Shown here: one piece after another, positions 1-12,590 of the stretch
Numbering within the stretch: position 1 is the first letter of the stretch
Layout: each line of letters begins with the position of its first letter
Source of the DNA: Apostichopus japonicus
Lineage: Eukaryota > Echinodermata > Holothuroidea > Aspidochirotida > Stichopodidae
Assembly: GCF_037975245.1 (NCBI RefSeq)
Contig: NC_092572.1
Coordinates: forward strand, 21,628,489 to 21,688,488
Direction of reading: 5' to 3'
Length of the DNA: 60,000 nucleotides
The notes under the pieces: generated by a model
The model's database searches: none
The model's input: the letters and a program-made list of their open reading frames with translations, nothing else
What the model was told of the DNA's origin: nothing
Position numbers and translations under genes: made by a program

Positions 1-188
1 GCGAATCGTTAAGACGAGAGAGTTTTACAAACTGAAAACGTATTTTACAGAAAACGGAAAAGGGTCAACAATGAACAGGTCTTTTCCTTTTAGTAACTTT
101 ACAAGGAGGCTGTATGGAGAGTATAGATGTGAAGCAAACAATGGCATCGGTGATATCGTCTTTGATGCAGTGCTATTAAACGTCACGT
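1..188 (+). CDS. Gene A Ig exon (third-domain type), 3' part
   Basis: This is the C-terminal half of an Ig domain. It shows the F-strand pattern LYGEYRCEANNGIGD (Tyr-x-Cys) and ends in phase 1 at the gtgagt donor at 189. It is closely similar to gene C exon 24767-25081 on the opposite strand. The first half of the exon lies left of the window. Confidence 0.8.
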
Positions 189-3100
189 GTGAGTATTTGT
201 GACGATATAAATCCAGATAGATTTTTTTCCTGCTCCGAATAAAGACAAAGTATGAAAACTATTTGACTTTATTTTTTAGGTTAAGGTTCAAAATGATCAG
301 ACCGAAACAAAGACAAAATGTTATTACGTCAACCATCGGGAGTGTAAATTGTGATCCTGTACAGCTTTTATGGCAGGAACAACTCATATATGTTACTTCC
401 TCTTCCGCGTGAACCTAATGTTTATTGATTACTCATTTTAGATAAGTCCTTCAAAAGAGTATTTAGCTGTTACTATGGCATATGAATTATTAGTATGATA
501 TTAAAGATGTGTTATATCGTTGATATTCTGATACAAGTAACGAGTGTTGAATTATCATTCTTCTTCGGTTATGACTAGTTATCGTGATGCAAGTCTCGCT
601 AAGAAGTTTAGCATGGTTTTCATTAAAAAAAATATATGTGAATATTAAAAAGATATGGATACATATTACCAATAGAAATTAAATATTAATATTAAGTATT
701 AAATGAAACCAGTAGATGCGATAATACGTCACATGTTTCGAGCTTAAAATTTGATTGACAGTTTGAAGCAGATGGCTGACAAAAGAACATGCACGAATTA
801 CCACATAATATTTCACCGAAAGCAGTATAGTACTTCTCTTTGTAACTAGGAAGGTGTAACCCCTCAGTGATGACTACATCGAGACTACATTTCATTTCAT
901 TACTGTCCATACTGTACATAAGATGTTTCGTTTCTACACAGTTGCAGCAACAGTCAATATCGTTGTCTCGCCTACTCCGGATACCGTCACACCGCATGGT
1001 AACTTTACTGTGGAGTGCCAGGCGTATTCAAATCCATTCCCGACAATTTCACTGCAAAAGAAAATTCATGGAGAATGGGTTACTTTACGCATCTCATTAT
1101 TTCCACAAACCAAGCGAAGATTGAGATACCAAGCAGTTTGGACATTATCTTATGACGATGACTACATGGGCCTATATAGATGCATGGCGGATAATGGGAT
1201 AGGTCGACCCGCACAATCAAATACAACCTACTTGTCTTCTGTTCAAGGTAAGTCTAGTAAAGCATCGTGTGAAGTCCACTGATCACAAACACGCACTAGT
1301 CATGCGGCTACCACCAGTTCCAAAAACGCAAATGCGCTTTAAATGTACACAAAGTATATCATTAACTATTACCATGCATCCCTCGACTAAATAGTGAAGG
1401 AGATGTAATCCACTGTTATAGGTATCAACAATGCGTCAATATTGCCATGCTTATTAGTTTATATCCCCCTCAATTTATTTAACACTTTTCACAGCACTAA
1501 ATGTAAAACGCAAATAACTTTCAAAACGTCAATGGCCATTTTTCATATAAACAAATCTTTGTCAACATATGGTGGTGTCTTTAAGTCAAATGCTTTCAAC
1601 ATTTCATTCTCTGAACATCCCGGTGGATCTTTATCAGGACTGTATAGGGTTACGTTCAAGTAGGAAATACCAACCCCGAAGTCTATTATATAAGTTTATA
1701 TCCCCTCCATTTATATAACATTTTACACAACACTAATTGTTAAACGCCGGCACAGCGTACGTATCATACATATATCTTATGAAATCTGATAATATAGGCG
1801 CAGGTCCAGAAAAGGGCGTTTGGGGGAGGGGATTAGACATCCCTTCACGGAGAGTCCGCCCCTGTATTTCTTTCCACTGTATGCACAGACAAAACGCCCT
1901 CAAGTGAGCATAAAACACTTAATTGCTGACAATATCATAATCACGTACACTTGTACGAGGTTCATCTGAACTCTCCAGAATACATCCGTGATATTGAGAT
2001 GCTGTCTTTGAGAGAAATCACCCTGTAGCTTCCTCTCCCGTACCACCTACCTGACTACTCCATCGGGGAATAAGAAACTAGTGCGCGTGATCATGTTTAC
2101 ATGCTCCAAAAATCTTTTAAGAGTTTTTAACTTGGTTTTATTCACCAAACTAGCTAATAAACGTGAAAATGAAAGTGTTATCCAAAGTGATATTTGCACG
2201 GTAATGTCCTTGAATGTAAAGTGTCACAATGTTTGGTAACATATTTTATAGCTTTATGACGGTCCAGGCAAATTTGGGTAAGGAAACTCGCAAAAGATGA
2301 TGGATCGGGGTTGATTTTTTATAGGTATATCGAAACAAAATCTACATGATGATTATGTAGTTCAACGGTGGTTGCAAAATATCTCATAATTCTGTCACAC
2401 ACAACAGTAGCATAATGTACATCATTATGATGTGATATAAAATGGTTATGTTGCAATACCAGAGGCGACTGACCGTCTAATTTGATAAGCATGCGGGAAA
2501 AAATAGCGAGTACTGCGAGTGCGACGGTAGAGGCCAATGTCAGATGGCGAATGGTGGGTTTTAATTATTTACCTACATGTAGGCACACACCATGACTTAT
2601 TGATGGTGGCCAAGAAGTATAACACCACCGTCGACGTGATGTGTTACCTTCATAGCGAGTCATCCTGTCATCGACATGGTTGTGGTACGACCCAAGTTAG
2701 TGTAAGGATCCAAAAAGGGTCGTTAACAGCACACGATGGTTTATGGTTTTGACAAAGGCCAAGAAGTTGGCTAGTATAATCTGTAATTAGTGATTCTTCG
2801 TTTCGATAATTTTCTTTTTAATCTATTACTTTAAGCAGAATTTGAGTCTTAATATCTCATAGAGGAAGACGAAATGAAAATGTGGAATGCTAGAATTGTT
2901 TGTATAACTTTTGTGAGATCTCAAGACCGTCATTCTAATATATGATAGATCTATTTCATGCTCTTTTGAAGCCAAAGTAATGATAATATCAAATCCTAAG
3001 TACACCCTTTAAAAATAACGTTAACCCATCAAAAATTATCATAAGTAAACTGAAACATATTCGTAATATAAACAACTTAGACGATACTCAACGTCATTTA

Positions 3101-6100
3101 GCCTTGGCAAAGTGGTAGTACATGATGCTTGCAGCTTTACAATGCTTTTGTATTTCTATTGACATTTTGTGTTGCATCTGGGGAACTAATGTATTGTGCC
3201 AATTTAAGTAGTTTAGCTACATTAATTGATTAGCTTCCGTTATGTAAAAGGTCTTTTTCAAAAATGTAAATGTGTTAAAGGAAAGACGGTTTGAACTGAA
3301 TGTGGTGTTGTTGAACTGTCTACAGCATACCATGATTATCCTTCAAGAAGCTACAGCGTTTGAGGTATCGGTTATGAATCCACGGAATAATTCAAATTTT
3401 GGAGCTTGTTCATGTTAAGGTATAGCCTACTTTTTGTTAGCTTTATTTGGAGTTGACTTATGATAGGTTATATCTACAACAATTGAAATGACGCCTCTTG
3501 TATTAAAATTTAAATAACGTTTTCTTCAAGAGCAAGAATCGATGTCGTCTTCCCGGAAACTGCTCTTGATGACACTGTGATCCTTGCAGTGTTTGACCTA
3601 GTAACAGTAATGGTCCGTAAGTTTTGTTACAATTTAGGTACGGAACCATTCAGACGGGTATTCAGAGGAAGTGGTTGTGCCCCCTTTACAACCGTCCTGA
3701 AGCACTTAAAACTATTCAATTATGATATAAACACAATCTTGCGATTTTACTTATTACTTAAAGACCTTATTTACTTGTATTTTTTTAAATTTTCATGAGG
3801 ACGAATCCCAGACACCACGCACTTCAACACTGACGTCGGCTGTAACGATATCAGGATTACACCCTTCCTTTTAATACCTTTGATTCGTCGCAGGCCACCG
3901 GTTTCTCGTTAGATTGGGGAGGGTAACTTTTAAATCATGAGCGCATAAGGTATTTACAATTTGTGAGCTACCTTGGGAAATTTGATATGCGTTGTTAGGT
4001 TTTTCTGTGATAATATGGACGTATATGTATGTGTTACCATTGTCGAAGCAAATCTAACAACGTGAGAGGGAGTCTAATGACAGAGCTTTCCTATGACGAT
4101 ATGAAATAATCGTCACCTGCTTACAAATATATCCCATATTGAGGAGGATACCAAAATTATTCACAAGCGATTGAGAACTATGGCATCAATAATTGATAAA
4201 ATTCTGTTACAGATCAGTCTGAGATCTTCTAGTTCATCTTCTTTCAAGATATAATAAATATATTAAACAAGTATTTGCAGTAGTCTCCCAAAAACATTAA
4301 AAAGGCGCTACAATAAAATTGAGAGTAAATATGTTGCTTGATACATTTATACAACCAGGCCTATTTCGCAGCACATGTATCTGATGGTATACATAAACTT
4401 GCCAGTAGATCATAATATGATTTTAGTCATGACATTATAATAATTTCATTTCATCATATTCCAAGAAGCAAACGAATCTCTGGATGTTAAGAACCGTTAT
4501 TGAAGGTTAGGGAACAACATAAACATGATTTCATTCCTCAGACAAAAGTTGATGAAGTAGAGTTTATCGCTCTAAGCGATGCACAACTTAGACAAAGAGT
4601 GAATAAGATGTCAGCTGAATTTAATCAAGGAGTTTGTATTATGTAAATATCCTACTGCATGGAATGTATCATCGGCTAGAGTCAGTTTTATCAATAATGT
4701 AATGATCTAACATTAAGCACACGGTATCATTGTGTACAGTAACCCACTTGTGCCACCATATGTAGTGCATACTCTAGGCAATCATTGGCAACTTGCAAGG
4801 GTAATCACTGCCCGATATGAAAACCATAAGTATGCTCAACTTATTGCAAACAACGAATATCGCAGTTGCATATATGTATTGCTGGCTGTATAATCAACCC
4901 CAACCACCAAGAGACTAATATCAATATTTGGCATTTGTGAAGAATGCCGATAAACGCTATTTGATAAATAAGAACTTCCCACCCCCCTCCCGCTCCATCG
5001 ATGTGAAAAAGAACAAGCCACCCAAAATGGCTGACGACGTGACCTCCATTGTGTAAACGAGCCTTGGTATTTCTGCCTTATTCAACCATATACTCGTAAA
5101 CTTGTTACAAAGCGGTAGCATGTTGGATTATTGTAGTTGTAAATGCACGATCATACTCATTATTTACAAACCATTTATATTTAGAGAGTTAATTTTCAAA
5201 AATGGTGTATTTTAATACTTTAATTATGCTCGTAAGTATTGTTTCCATGAAAACTATGAAAATGATAACTCGAGAATCTTTCCGGATGTAGTCAGAGCAC
5301 ACAATCCTTCAGCTGTGGCTTCGACAATGTCACTTCGACACCTGCCTGTTGAACCTAATAAGACCGGTACGTTGACACGATACACACGGAGAACACAATA
5401 TCTATAGTAGATCTTATTATTTTGTAACGCAGTAAAAAAAGAATCGGGCTATAAAAGGATTTGCTGGGATTACACATATCCTCAGTTCTTACTGTATTCC
5501 TTACAGCACACTCTACCGATTTAATAAATTTATCACACGGCCCCGCTTTTACTGTGGCACAACGCTTTGTAATGACTGTAATCTCTGTGTGGATCGATTG
5601 GTAAGTTAGTAATTAACACAAACATTGAAACTTGACTGCTCTACTTTACGTTTAAGATATTTGACTGCTAGCTTACGCTGTAAATAATACTTACGCTTGA
5701 TACCTGCCAAACTTTTTGGTCTTCATCCGTTTGAGGTAGGTTGTGTATGTTATGTGTAAACGTTATGAATATGTGTTATGTGTATGTCATGTACATATGT
5801 TATGTATATATGTTATCGCTGTAAATGTAATCCGTGGTGGCATTGCGCTGGGTGACGTCATTTGGATCTAATGACAGGGTTTTCTTAATGAAAGTAATGA
5901 AAGTAGCTATGTCACTAAGGATCGACAATATCGACAATTCAAATGGGTGTATTTTGCATTGATTGTTGGCCATTGGGCATTGTGTACTTATTGTATATTG
6001 TGGATTGTATATTAGGCATAATGTATTGAGCGATATTGACTGTAGACTTTGAGCTTTCCCTTGACAATGGCTTCTCTCTGGGAACCAATTTTAAAACTCG

Positions 6101-9100
6101 ATATGACGGTGTATCGATTTGTGATAGAAAAGTAGATGTTACGTATCAATTCGTTGCTGTGCACCCTTCCAAATTCAGGTTTTAAGTAAAGAAGCCGTAT
6201 GTGTGTTAATGAGTAACATTTAGTTGTTAATCAACAAGCCAACACGTTCATATTTTGTAGTCATGGATGGAAGTCTGATCTCTCACATCTCAAAGACGAA
6301 CACACTCTTTGCTTGTTTCTTACAGATACTGTACAAACGATACCAAAAAGAGATTTAGAGAACATTTGGGTGATTGTGGCTGGTGTTGTCGGGTCCATTG
6401 CCAGTTGCCTGTTAGTTTGTGCTTGTTTCACAGTCAGGAAGTTTAAATGTAGGTATAAGTGTTGCAAACGCATTTGAACTTAATACTATAAAACTATGGA
6501 AACAGTTTAAACTATAAAGGTGTTTTGTTTTATAAAAATCTTCAGGTTTGATCAAGTTACAAAAGTAAAGATAATTTACTGATATTTGGAAACATTATAT
6601 TTTACACTTAGAGGTATTTGCTTCAATGGGAAATATTAAGGTTAAGAATCAGCCAAGTGAACATCGTTTTAGACCAGATTGGTTTTGTACTATGTTTACC
6701 AAACATTTTTGAGGGAAATAATCATTTGAGATTTAGTCAGTGTGTTGTTATCATCTTAATTCATTTAATGAAAGTACTTGATAAAGGACCCTCAGATATC
6801 GATCAGTCAAGTAACGGGTATTTGATTTCAAGTCATACTTTAAATAAGGATTATCACATAATACCTTGTATAGGTTCCATATTGAATAACATAATAATAT
6901 TACGAACTGGTATATTACTGTCATGCTAAAACCAGTTTAATATATGACAAATTTATAAGAGACATTAATAAATTTAGCCTTACAGTCTTCTTGTTAGTAC
7001 TACAATCAATGTTGAATATAACAACATAATATGTTCTGTTTTTATTGTTATTATTTAATGTTGCTGTAATGACATTCACATGCATAACTTAATACTCACT
7101 ATATTCAATCATTAAAACAAAGATATGTTTACTAACTATTGTATTTTGACGGAGTTATATATATATTTAGCTTAAAAATGTTATATATATTAAAGTATTT
7201 ATTACCTTGCAATACTTTAATGAAAACGAACACAATTATAGAAAATGAATTTAACAAAATATTTACTTCATTTACAGTCAATCGAAAAGGACGAAGGTAA
7301 GCTTTATCAATTTAGTCTAGCAAAACCTTGACGCTTTGGAATTGAGTTTACATTTGAATGCTTAAATTATTTTGATTTCGAAACTGACAAATAACTTGCA
7401 TTGAAATATTTTACTTTTAAGTATCAACAAGGTGTATAATGTTACTAATATCCCTTGGTATGAATAATCATGGAATGTCCGAGCTCTTTTCGTCGTTTAT
7501 TTCTGTAGAAGGAAAGAATTGCCAGAGATACCTGTTGACGAGGACAACTCACAGAACTCACACCATTCGGAAGGAAGTGAACCTAGTAAGTTTACTCAAA
7601 ATAAATCTAAGTTTTAAGGAATGAATCAATGAAGGCATTTACGAAACTAAAACATTTATTACACACCGTAAGTAAAGCCCAGAGTACGTGTAACAGAGTA
7701 CGATTAGAGAGCCGGTAACATAAAGTTATAATAATTAAGAAAATGAGAAATTACGTATGAACGTTTTATAGGTTAGTATATTTTATAAATGTCCTCCCAA
7801 AGGAAAGCATTAAGTATAATCATATTAGACAGCTACGTTTCTTAAAGTTGACATACACCAGAAAGATTCGGTCTAAATTACTAAAGGTAACGATATGTAT
7901 TCGTGATTTTTATTTCCTTTACGAATCTTTTCATTTTTTGGCAGATTTCTATTCTATAGCAGATGCAATTGCAGGAAACGATACCCGGATGTTGAGTGAG
8001 AAAGATATTTCTATCATCATGAATATTAAAATGGGAAACATCTACCAAAGATGGATAGGATCTGTTAATCTTTTTACAGAGACCAATAAGTGTGTTGTAA
8101 TAACAACAATGATAGGTTAGTGATAACATTCAATATTCAATATCTATAATCCAAGGCTGATGTGAACGTCGGAGTCAGAGATTGATATCGTCAATCATAT
8201 TTATATCATTTAAATATATAAGTTATGTTAAGTGACCTTGTGAGCAACATTTTGATACATACATGTAAACACGCTTTAATTTATTGCTGACCCATTTCTG
8301 TCATATTTTCAGAAGAGCTCATTAGAAAGAAAAATATTCATTGGGAGTCTTTTATCAGAAAATGTCTCGAGTTGCCAGCATCGAACCATCTAGCAAAGAT
8401 TGAAGCAATATCTATCCAAAGCAGTGAGTTTGTCCTTTGCATGCTTTAAAAAAGTAATAATAAGAGATGGAATGTGAATCAAATCGATTCGTTTTCATTA
8501 CAACTAACATTCTCGGTTTATGATTTAGCCCCACCCGTCCCTCATCGGGTGTGATGAGTGACAGTAAAGGAAGATAAGGTTTTCATGGACAGTGTGGAGT
8601 CGACAAGATCTTCTGATCAAGTCAAGAGTAATTATATATTGTCCGAACAGGAGTTAATCATGCCCGGAGGGATTTTATTAACATTGATATTAATTCGAAT
8701 TGATAATTAAGCTAGCCAGTTTTCATCTCGATTAGAATCATATTCAATGAACTTTTATAATTTATGGAGATTAATTATTGAACTCCATCTTTGATTTCTT
8801 CTTTTGTTGTAGGTAAACTGTTCCTTATAAGTGAGCATCTCAACTGTGAAAATCTGCATAGCGTCTTGTCACGTGATACTAAAGATAAAGGAGACTATTA
8901 TTGTTGTAGTTCATTGTCAGTTCCTGACGTCATCAAATACGTAGCGGGAGTATTGGAAGGAATGGACATCCTTAAAACATTCGGGGTAAGAAATGTAAAT
9001 GAGTTATCAGCTAAATATTGTTGTTTACTTAGTCAGACAGTATTTTGTCATCAACCTCGTCACTGTTTGTTGTAAAGTTGCTATTTGTATCTAACTTATT

Positions 9101-11364
9101 TTTTAAACAAAACAAGCTTTCATTCAAACTCGAGACCACTTTAATTATTTAACAACTGCTCAACTTATTGGTTTTCATATTCTGTCAGTTCCTTCACCCT
9201 GGTTTAACAACCAAAAAGGTGTTACTAACCAAGGAAGGACATGTCAAATTATTTGACTTCTGTCTGGCCGGTGATGCACCAAAAATAGCTGCTCTCAAGA
9301 GAGCACAGGTAAATAACTCAATCATTTATCGAGGTTTAACCTTGTTCTTTGTGTCTAGTAATTATATATATTTATTTACGTAATTACTTGTACGGTCTTT
9401 ATTATCAGAATTAGTGTCTTTTGTAATGGATAGCGGAGTCTAAGATGAACAACTTTATTGAGATCAAGCTACCTGAATCGCTCGTTTTTGTTAAGTTTGG
9501 CATATTTGGTGGATTTGGAAAGATCAATATATTTAAACTGGACTGCTCTAAACAGTTTTAAATAATATAGTTAAGAATACTCCATATCCAAATAACTGTT
9601 TAATCTTAATCAAAACCTCTCTATATTTAATGACATCCCATAGCCCAGTTGCATAATTTTTCAACGTAACTTACCATCATTTCGACTTAGAAAACAAAAA
9701 AACAGTTGTGATTTTATTTACCCAAGTGTACAATTCTGGATTAGTATAACCTGAATGTAACATTAACATATTAATACAATAAATAACTTTTATTTGTTGT
9801 AATCTCCTTTTTCTTTTTCAGATTGCTACGGTAACTTTGAACCAATTTCCACCTGAAATGTTACTGTTGAATCATTATACAGAAACCAGTGACGTGTGGT
9901 CTACAGCAGTAGTAATATGGGAGATTATGGCAGCTGGTAAAGAAATTTAATAATAACGAAATCCTTGTAGCAAATAATAAAGTGTTCAATAAAAATTTGC
10001 GTTGCTTATTATAACAGAAAACTACAGCAGTTATCAATAAAATAGTTTCATGTTTCACATTTGATTAGTAAACTGAATTTGATTGACTATATTTATCCCC
10101 AATAAAATAAGTACATCACAGATTACTCAAGTTTTTGAGTTTCACTTAATTCTGAGTCAAGTGGATTTGGTCAAATATTAACAGTAATTTTAACGCGGAA
10201 GAAACATGTAAATATTCTATAAAGAAAATCAACTTATTATAATTATCTATAGACACCTAGATATATTGTACATGAAATACCGTCGAACGCAATCCAGTAC
10301 CAAATTATAATATTGCACATTTTCCTTTTTTGGTGACGGAAAGTTACATTACTGCTCTTATCTTTATTTAAGGTTATTTTATTAGAAGCAGAGACATGAG
10401 CATAATGTAAGAATATGTTGTCTGAAATTAGTTACTGCATTTATAACAATTGGTAGTATCGAGTATAAGTAGAGTGAATGCAAGAAGGCAAGGATTGAAT
10501 TTGACAATAGTTATGACAAACACACAGGTGTACAAGTGTTTGAAAGACGTGATAGCCTTGGTGCTCCCTCCATACACAAGTTGGATATTCATATACATAT
10601 ACTAGTTTCGATATTTCTACACTCGCACATCTCTTAGGAAACCCACCGTTTCCTGTGGACAAGGAAGTTAGGTTTGACGAAGAGGCGATCACGCCATCAG
10701 TACCCTGGCCGGAGAAGTACTGGCAGATAAAGTAAGAAGTCAATCTTTAAATTACCTTTTCATTCTATGAGTGTCGAAGTAACCGCATCAATATTAGTTG
10801 AAGTCGGTGTGTAATTAATTCTGTATTTTTCAACAATTGTTGTAGGTTGTGCAACTATCTCACAGTGTATGCGATTTTTGTAGTTGGATTTAAAATTTTG
10901 TAATATGATAGAGTAATTGTGGAGTATTTATGTATACTTAAGTCTACTTAGGTTACCATAAATGAATTTAGTGTTTCATGGAGGGCTGAATTATTTGTTT
11001 CAGGTAATTTCATGCAAATTGGTGTTTCCATATTCACTTTAATTAGAGCAATGTAATACTTATTGATATGTAAATCGTTGAAAGAGTCCTTTATTTTAAC
11101 CAAATAATAGCCTCACGATTTCTAGTGGGAAACCTTACAAGACAGTAATCATGAAAGTAAAACTTATTAAATGTGTTTATTAGTATAAAACTTCTTGTAC
11201 TTCATATGTATATTGAAACATATAAAATAGTACATTGCATGTACTGATTCACTATTTGATTTGATTTCTTAATCATCTGCAGAGATAAAATCTTGTTTGA
11301 TTGCTGGAAGCATAACTCATCTCTTCGACCTTCCATTCATCATCTGAGGGGAACATTCGTAGCT
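1..11364 (+). CDS. Gene A: IgSF receptor with pseudokinase tail (5' partial, mosaic)
   Basis: Proposed exons: 1-188, 942-1247, 6326-6448, 7278-7296, 7509-7585, 7945-8115, 8313-8423, 8813-8985, 9189-9308, 9822-9936, 10638-10731, 11283-11364. All junctions have AG/GT ends and their phases join without a stop. The product would be Ig - Ig - TM - basic juxtamembrane - kinase-like domain, with upstream Ig domains outside the window. The last exon ends in phase 0 at a gtaagt donor, so at least one terminal exon remains unidentified. The Ig exons come from a gene C-like duplication and the TM and tail from a gene D-like one, with dead gene B-like exons in the intron between. Exon joining is inferred; the alternative is two broken genes. 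Confidence 0.65.
942..1247 (+). CDS. Gene A Ig exon (fourth-domain type)
   Basis: A complete phase 1-1 exon between acceptor tttctacacag and donor gtaagt. It encodes a C2-like Ig domain with B-strand Cys (NFTVECQAYSNP) and F-strand Cys (MGLYRCMADNGIG), plus Asn-X-Ser/Thr sites. It is nearly identical to gene C exon 23701-24015, with two residue runs changed and a 9-nt length difference. The frame is intact. Confidence 0.85.
3531..3616 (+). pseudogene. Dead B-type transmembrane exon in gene A intron
   Basis: This matches gene B TM exon 40555-40650 but carries a one-base deletion (gacactgtgatcc against gacacttgtgatcc) and loses nine bases near the donor. The deletion shifts the frame inside the hydrophobic stretch and gives a stop. 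Splice-like ends remain (ttcttcaag before, gtaag after). It is a relic of an earlier tail. Confidence 0.8.
4466..4505 (+). pseudogene. Dead B-type cytoplasmic exon 1 in gene A intron
   Basis: Homologous to gene B exon 39965-40004. The acceptor/exon junction has changed from cag|GAAGC to caagAAGC, and the arginine codon after CGTTAT has become TGA. Not usable as a coding exon. Confidence 0.7.
5251..5366 (+). pseudogene. Dead B-type cytoplasmic exon 2 in gene A intron
   Basis: Homologous to gene B exon 37349-37467, encoding the conserved FPDVVRAHN motif and a MSLRHLP segment. The reading frame is still open to the gtacgttg donor, but the acceptor AG (catgag in gene B) has become catgaa, so splicing into it is unlikely. 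Confidence 0.65.
6326..6448 (+). CDS. Gene A transmembrane exon
   Basis: Acceptor tttcttacag gives phase 1. The exon encodes an extracellular stalk, one hydrophobic helix (IWVIVAGVVGSIASCLLVCA) and a basic stop-transfer start. Two donors overlap, GTAGGT after 6448 and GTATAAG after 6452. Only the first keeps the frame through the 19-nt exon at 7278 into 7509, giving a run rich in Arg and Lys before [13 protein letters not shown] damaged copy is at 56353. Confidence 0.75.
7278..7585 (+). CDS. Gene A juxtamembrane exons (19-nt microexon plus 7509-7585)
   Basis: Microexon 7278-7296 (tttacag before, gtaagc after) goes from phase 1 to phase 2. Exon 7509-7585 continues in phase 2 and encodes [19 protein letters not shown] followed by SEGSEP. 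The peptide is basic then acidic, as in a juxtamembrane linker. It is conserved at 58008-58026 and 58246-58322, including splice sites and lengths. Confidence 0.7.
7945..8423 (+). CDS. Gene A kinase-like N-lobe exons (7945-8115, 8313-8423)
   Basis: Both exons are phase 1-1 and encode a tyrosine-kinase-like N-lobe. The glycine-rich loop is replaced by a stretch with few glycines (KMGNIYQRWIGSV), and the VAIK-type strand reads CVVITTMI, with threonine where the catalytic lysine is expected. The second exon ([19 protein letters not shown]) fits helix C and the following strand. Closely conserved in gene D. Confidence 0.65.
8813..8985 (+). CDS. Gene A kinase-like hinge and helix D/E exon
   Basis: A 173-nt exon, phase 1 to 0. 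[20 protein letters not shown] matches the gatekeeper/hinge pattern of receptor tyrosine kinases (LxxxSEHxxxxNLxxxL), and [18 protein letters not shown] matches helix E (typically AxGVAxGMxYL). An acidic and lysine-rich insert lies between them. Confidence 0.75.
9189..9308 (+). CDS. Gene A catalytic-loop-equivalent exon, inactive (HPG, DFC)
   Basis: A 120-nt phase 0-0 exon. [14 protein letters not shown] sits where active kinases read HRDLAARNVL, so the catalytic Asp and the Mg-binding Asn are both gone. [10 protein letters not shown] replaces the DFG motif; Asp is kept and Gly becomes Cys. The same changes are in gene D at 59874-59993. Confidence 0.8.
9822..11364 (+). CDS. Gene A kinase-like C-lobe exons
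   Basis: Exons 9822-9936, 10638-10731 and 11283-11364 join in phases 0-1-2-0. FPPEMLLLNHYTETSDVWST retains the APE-like Pro-Pro-Glu and the SDVWS motif of helix F, followed by VVIWEIMAAG and NPPFPVDKEV. The last exon, LFDCWKHNSSLRPSIHHL, is the usual C-lobe end (CWxxxxxxRPS). The structural core is thus kept although the catalytic residues are not. Confidence 0.75.
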
Positions 11365-12475
11365 GTAAGTAATATATTACTCATCTTTAGAACAGATATC
11401 AATCATCATTAAGTTGCCGTAGGTGGTATCAACATCGTTGATACACATGCACAATGAATAAAATTCTATCCCGATTTGAAACTTAAGATAAGAAGTCTTA
11501 CCAAGCTGTTAAAGGTAGTTTAAGCAGTAGTTCATAAACTCTATCCTAATCCGCCTATATTCAGCGATCCTTAATTGCATCATGTTAGTCATCTCCACTG
11601 TCAAATTAGAATCCATGGGTAGGAAATGGAATCGAAAAGACAATATTTAGTGAGGTTTAGTTTATTGGTATCGATAACAACCGAGTTAAAGCATTCGGAC
11701 AACTAACCCAATATAGAAACGCGTAATAGAATTCATAAAATGTTATGGTTTGACAAAGAAAACTGCCACAGTTATACCACATGAAGTAAAGCGGCATTTT
11801 ATTCACAATAAAGGTCCTATGTCGACCATTACGATGTGCTAAGTCACATGCAGGGATAACGATGTAACTGAATATGTAGCTTAACCTTGGACAGTGTATA
11901 ATAAAATCGATAGTTGTAGTTATACAGCTGTCTCATATTACCAGCTTAAAGTGGCTTCATATGATTTCCTTTTACTTGATATCTATTTTAAATATCTTTG
12001 GTATGTCAGACGGTGTAACAACGACATAATGTATTCTAAGACACACTGTTGAATACGCTTGGTATGGGCTCTCTTTCCTGTTGTGTTGAGATTCACAGAA
12101 ATATTCATATCTAACTTATTTATGATTGATCTTGATTTGATTGTACCTTTAATGTAAAGAAGGTCAGTTCAGGCAACGTTAAATATATATTTAGCATTTA
12201 TTTGTTGAAAGTGTCTTGCATAAGTCCACGCATTTTCCCTAAACAGATATTTGAAAAATTAATCGCGGACAGTTCTTATGAGATACCGATACCTACGACT
12301 TATTTACCTATGAGAGCCCCTGATACCGCTTAACCTACCAATGCAGAACGAATCTACCATGCTGGAATGTGAACTGAGTGTGCCTAGATTCTAATACTGG
12401 CGATTGGTAACCGCTAAGAAACTTCAAGATTTCCCTGAAGTCACAGGACCTACCTAAGCAGACCACATGTGCCAT

Positions 12476-12590
12476 GCTGTAGAGTATAACAGGGTGTCGC
12501 ATATGTTCTGATCGTCATCCATTATTGACCAGCACCTGTAGAGTAGAACTGGGTGTCGCATATGTTCTGATCGGCAGTCATTATTGACTA
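12476..12590. repeat. Two-copy tandem duplication of about 57 bp
   Basis: Two adjacent copies share the core gggtgtcgcatatgttctga and then an attattgac block, with a few substitutions between them. Confidence 0.7.

Larger units (their letters stand above)
1757..5910 (-). repeat. Inverted segmental duplicate of about 36.7-42.77 kb
   Basis: Reverse-complement similarity can be followed through gene B introns and exons: 1757 onward with the Ig4 donor and intron near 42765, 2319-2540 with 42200-42390, 3160-3300 with 40805-41041, 4840-5020 with 39480-39620, 5251-5400 with 37300-37467, and 5850-5900 with 36700-36770. Both LINE insertions of the gene B copy are missing here. Apart from the three dead exons the stretch holds no gene. 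Confidence 0.8.

Noticed and set aside
2319-2752. Two opposed 70-codon open frames near 2.3-2.75 kb
   Set aside because: They lie in duplicated gene B intron sequence, and the 42 kb copy does not keep the frames intact.
4836-5021. 61-codon minus-strand frame
   Set aside because: Intronic duplicate of 39480-39620 where the frame is not maintained.
6453-6460. GTATAAG donor for gene A's TM exon
   Set aside because: It leaves a phase that reads into a stop at 7509; the overlapping GTAGGT donor four bases upstream keeps the frame through three exons.
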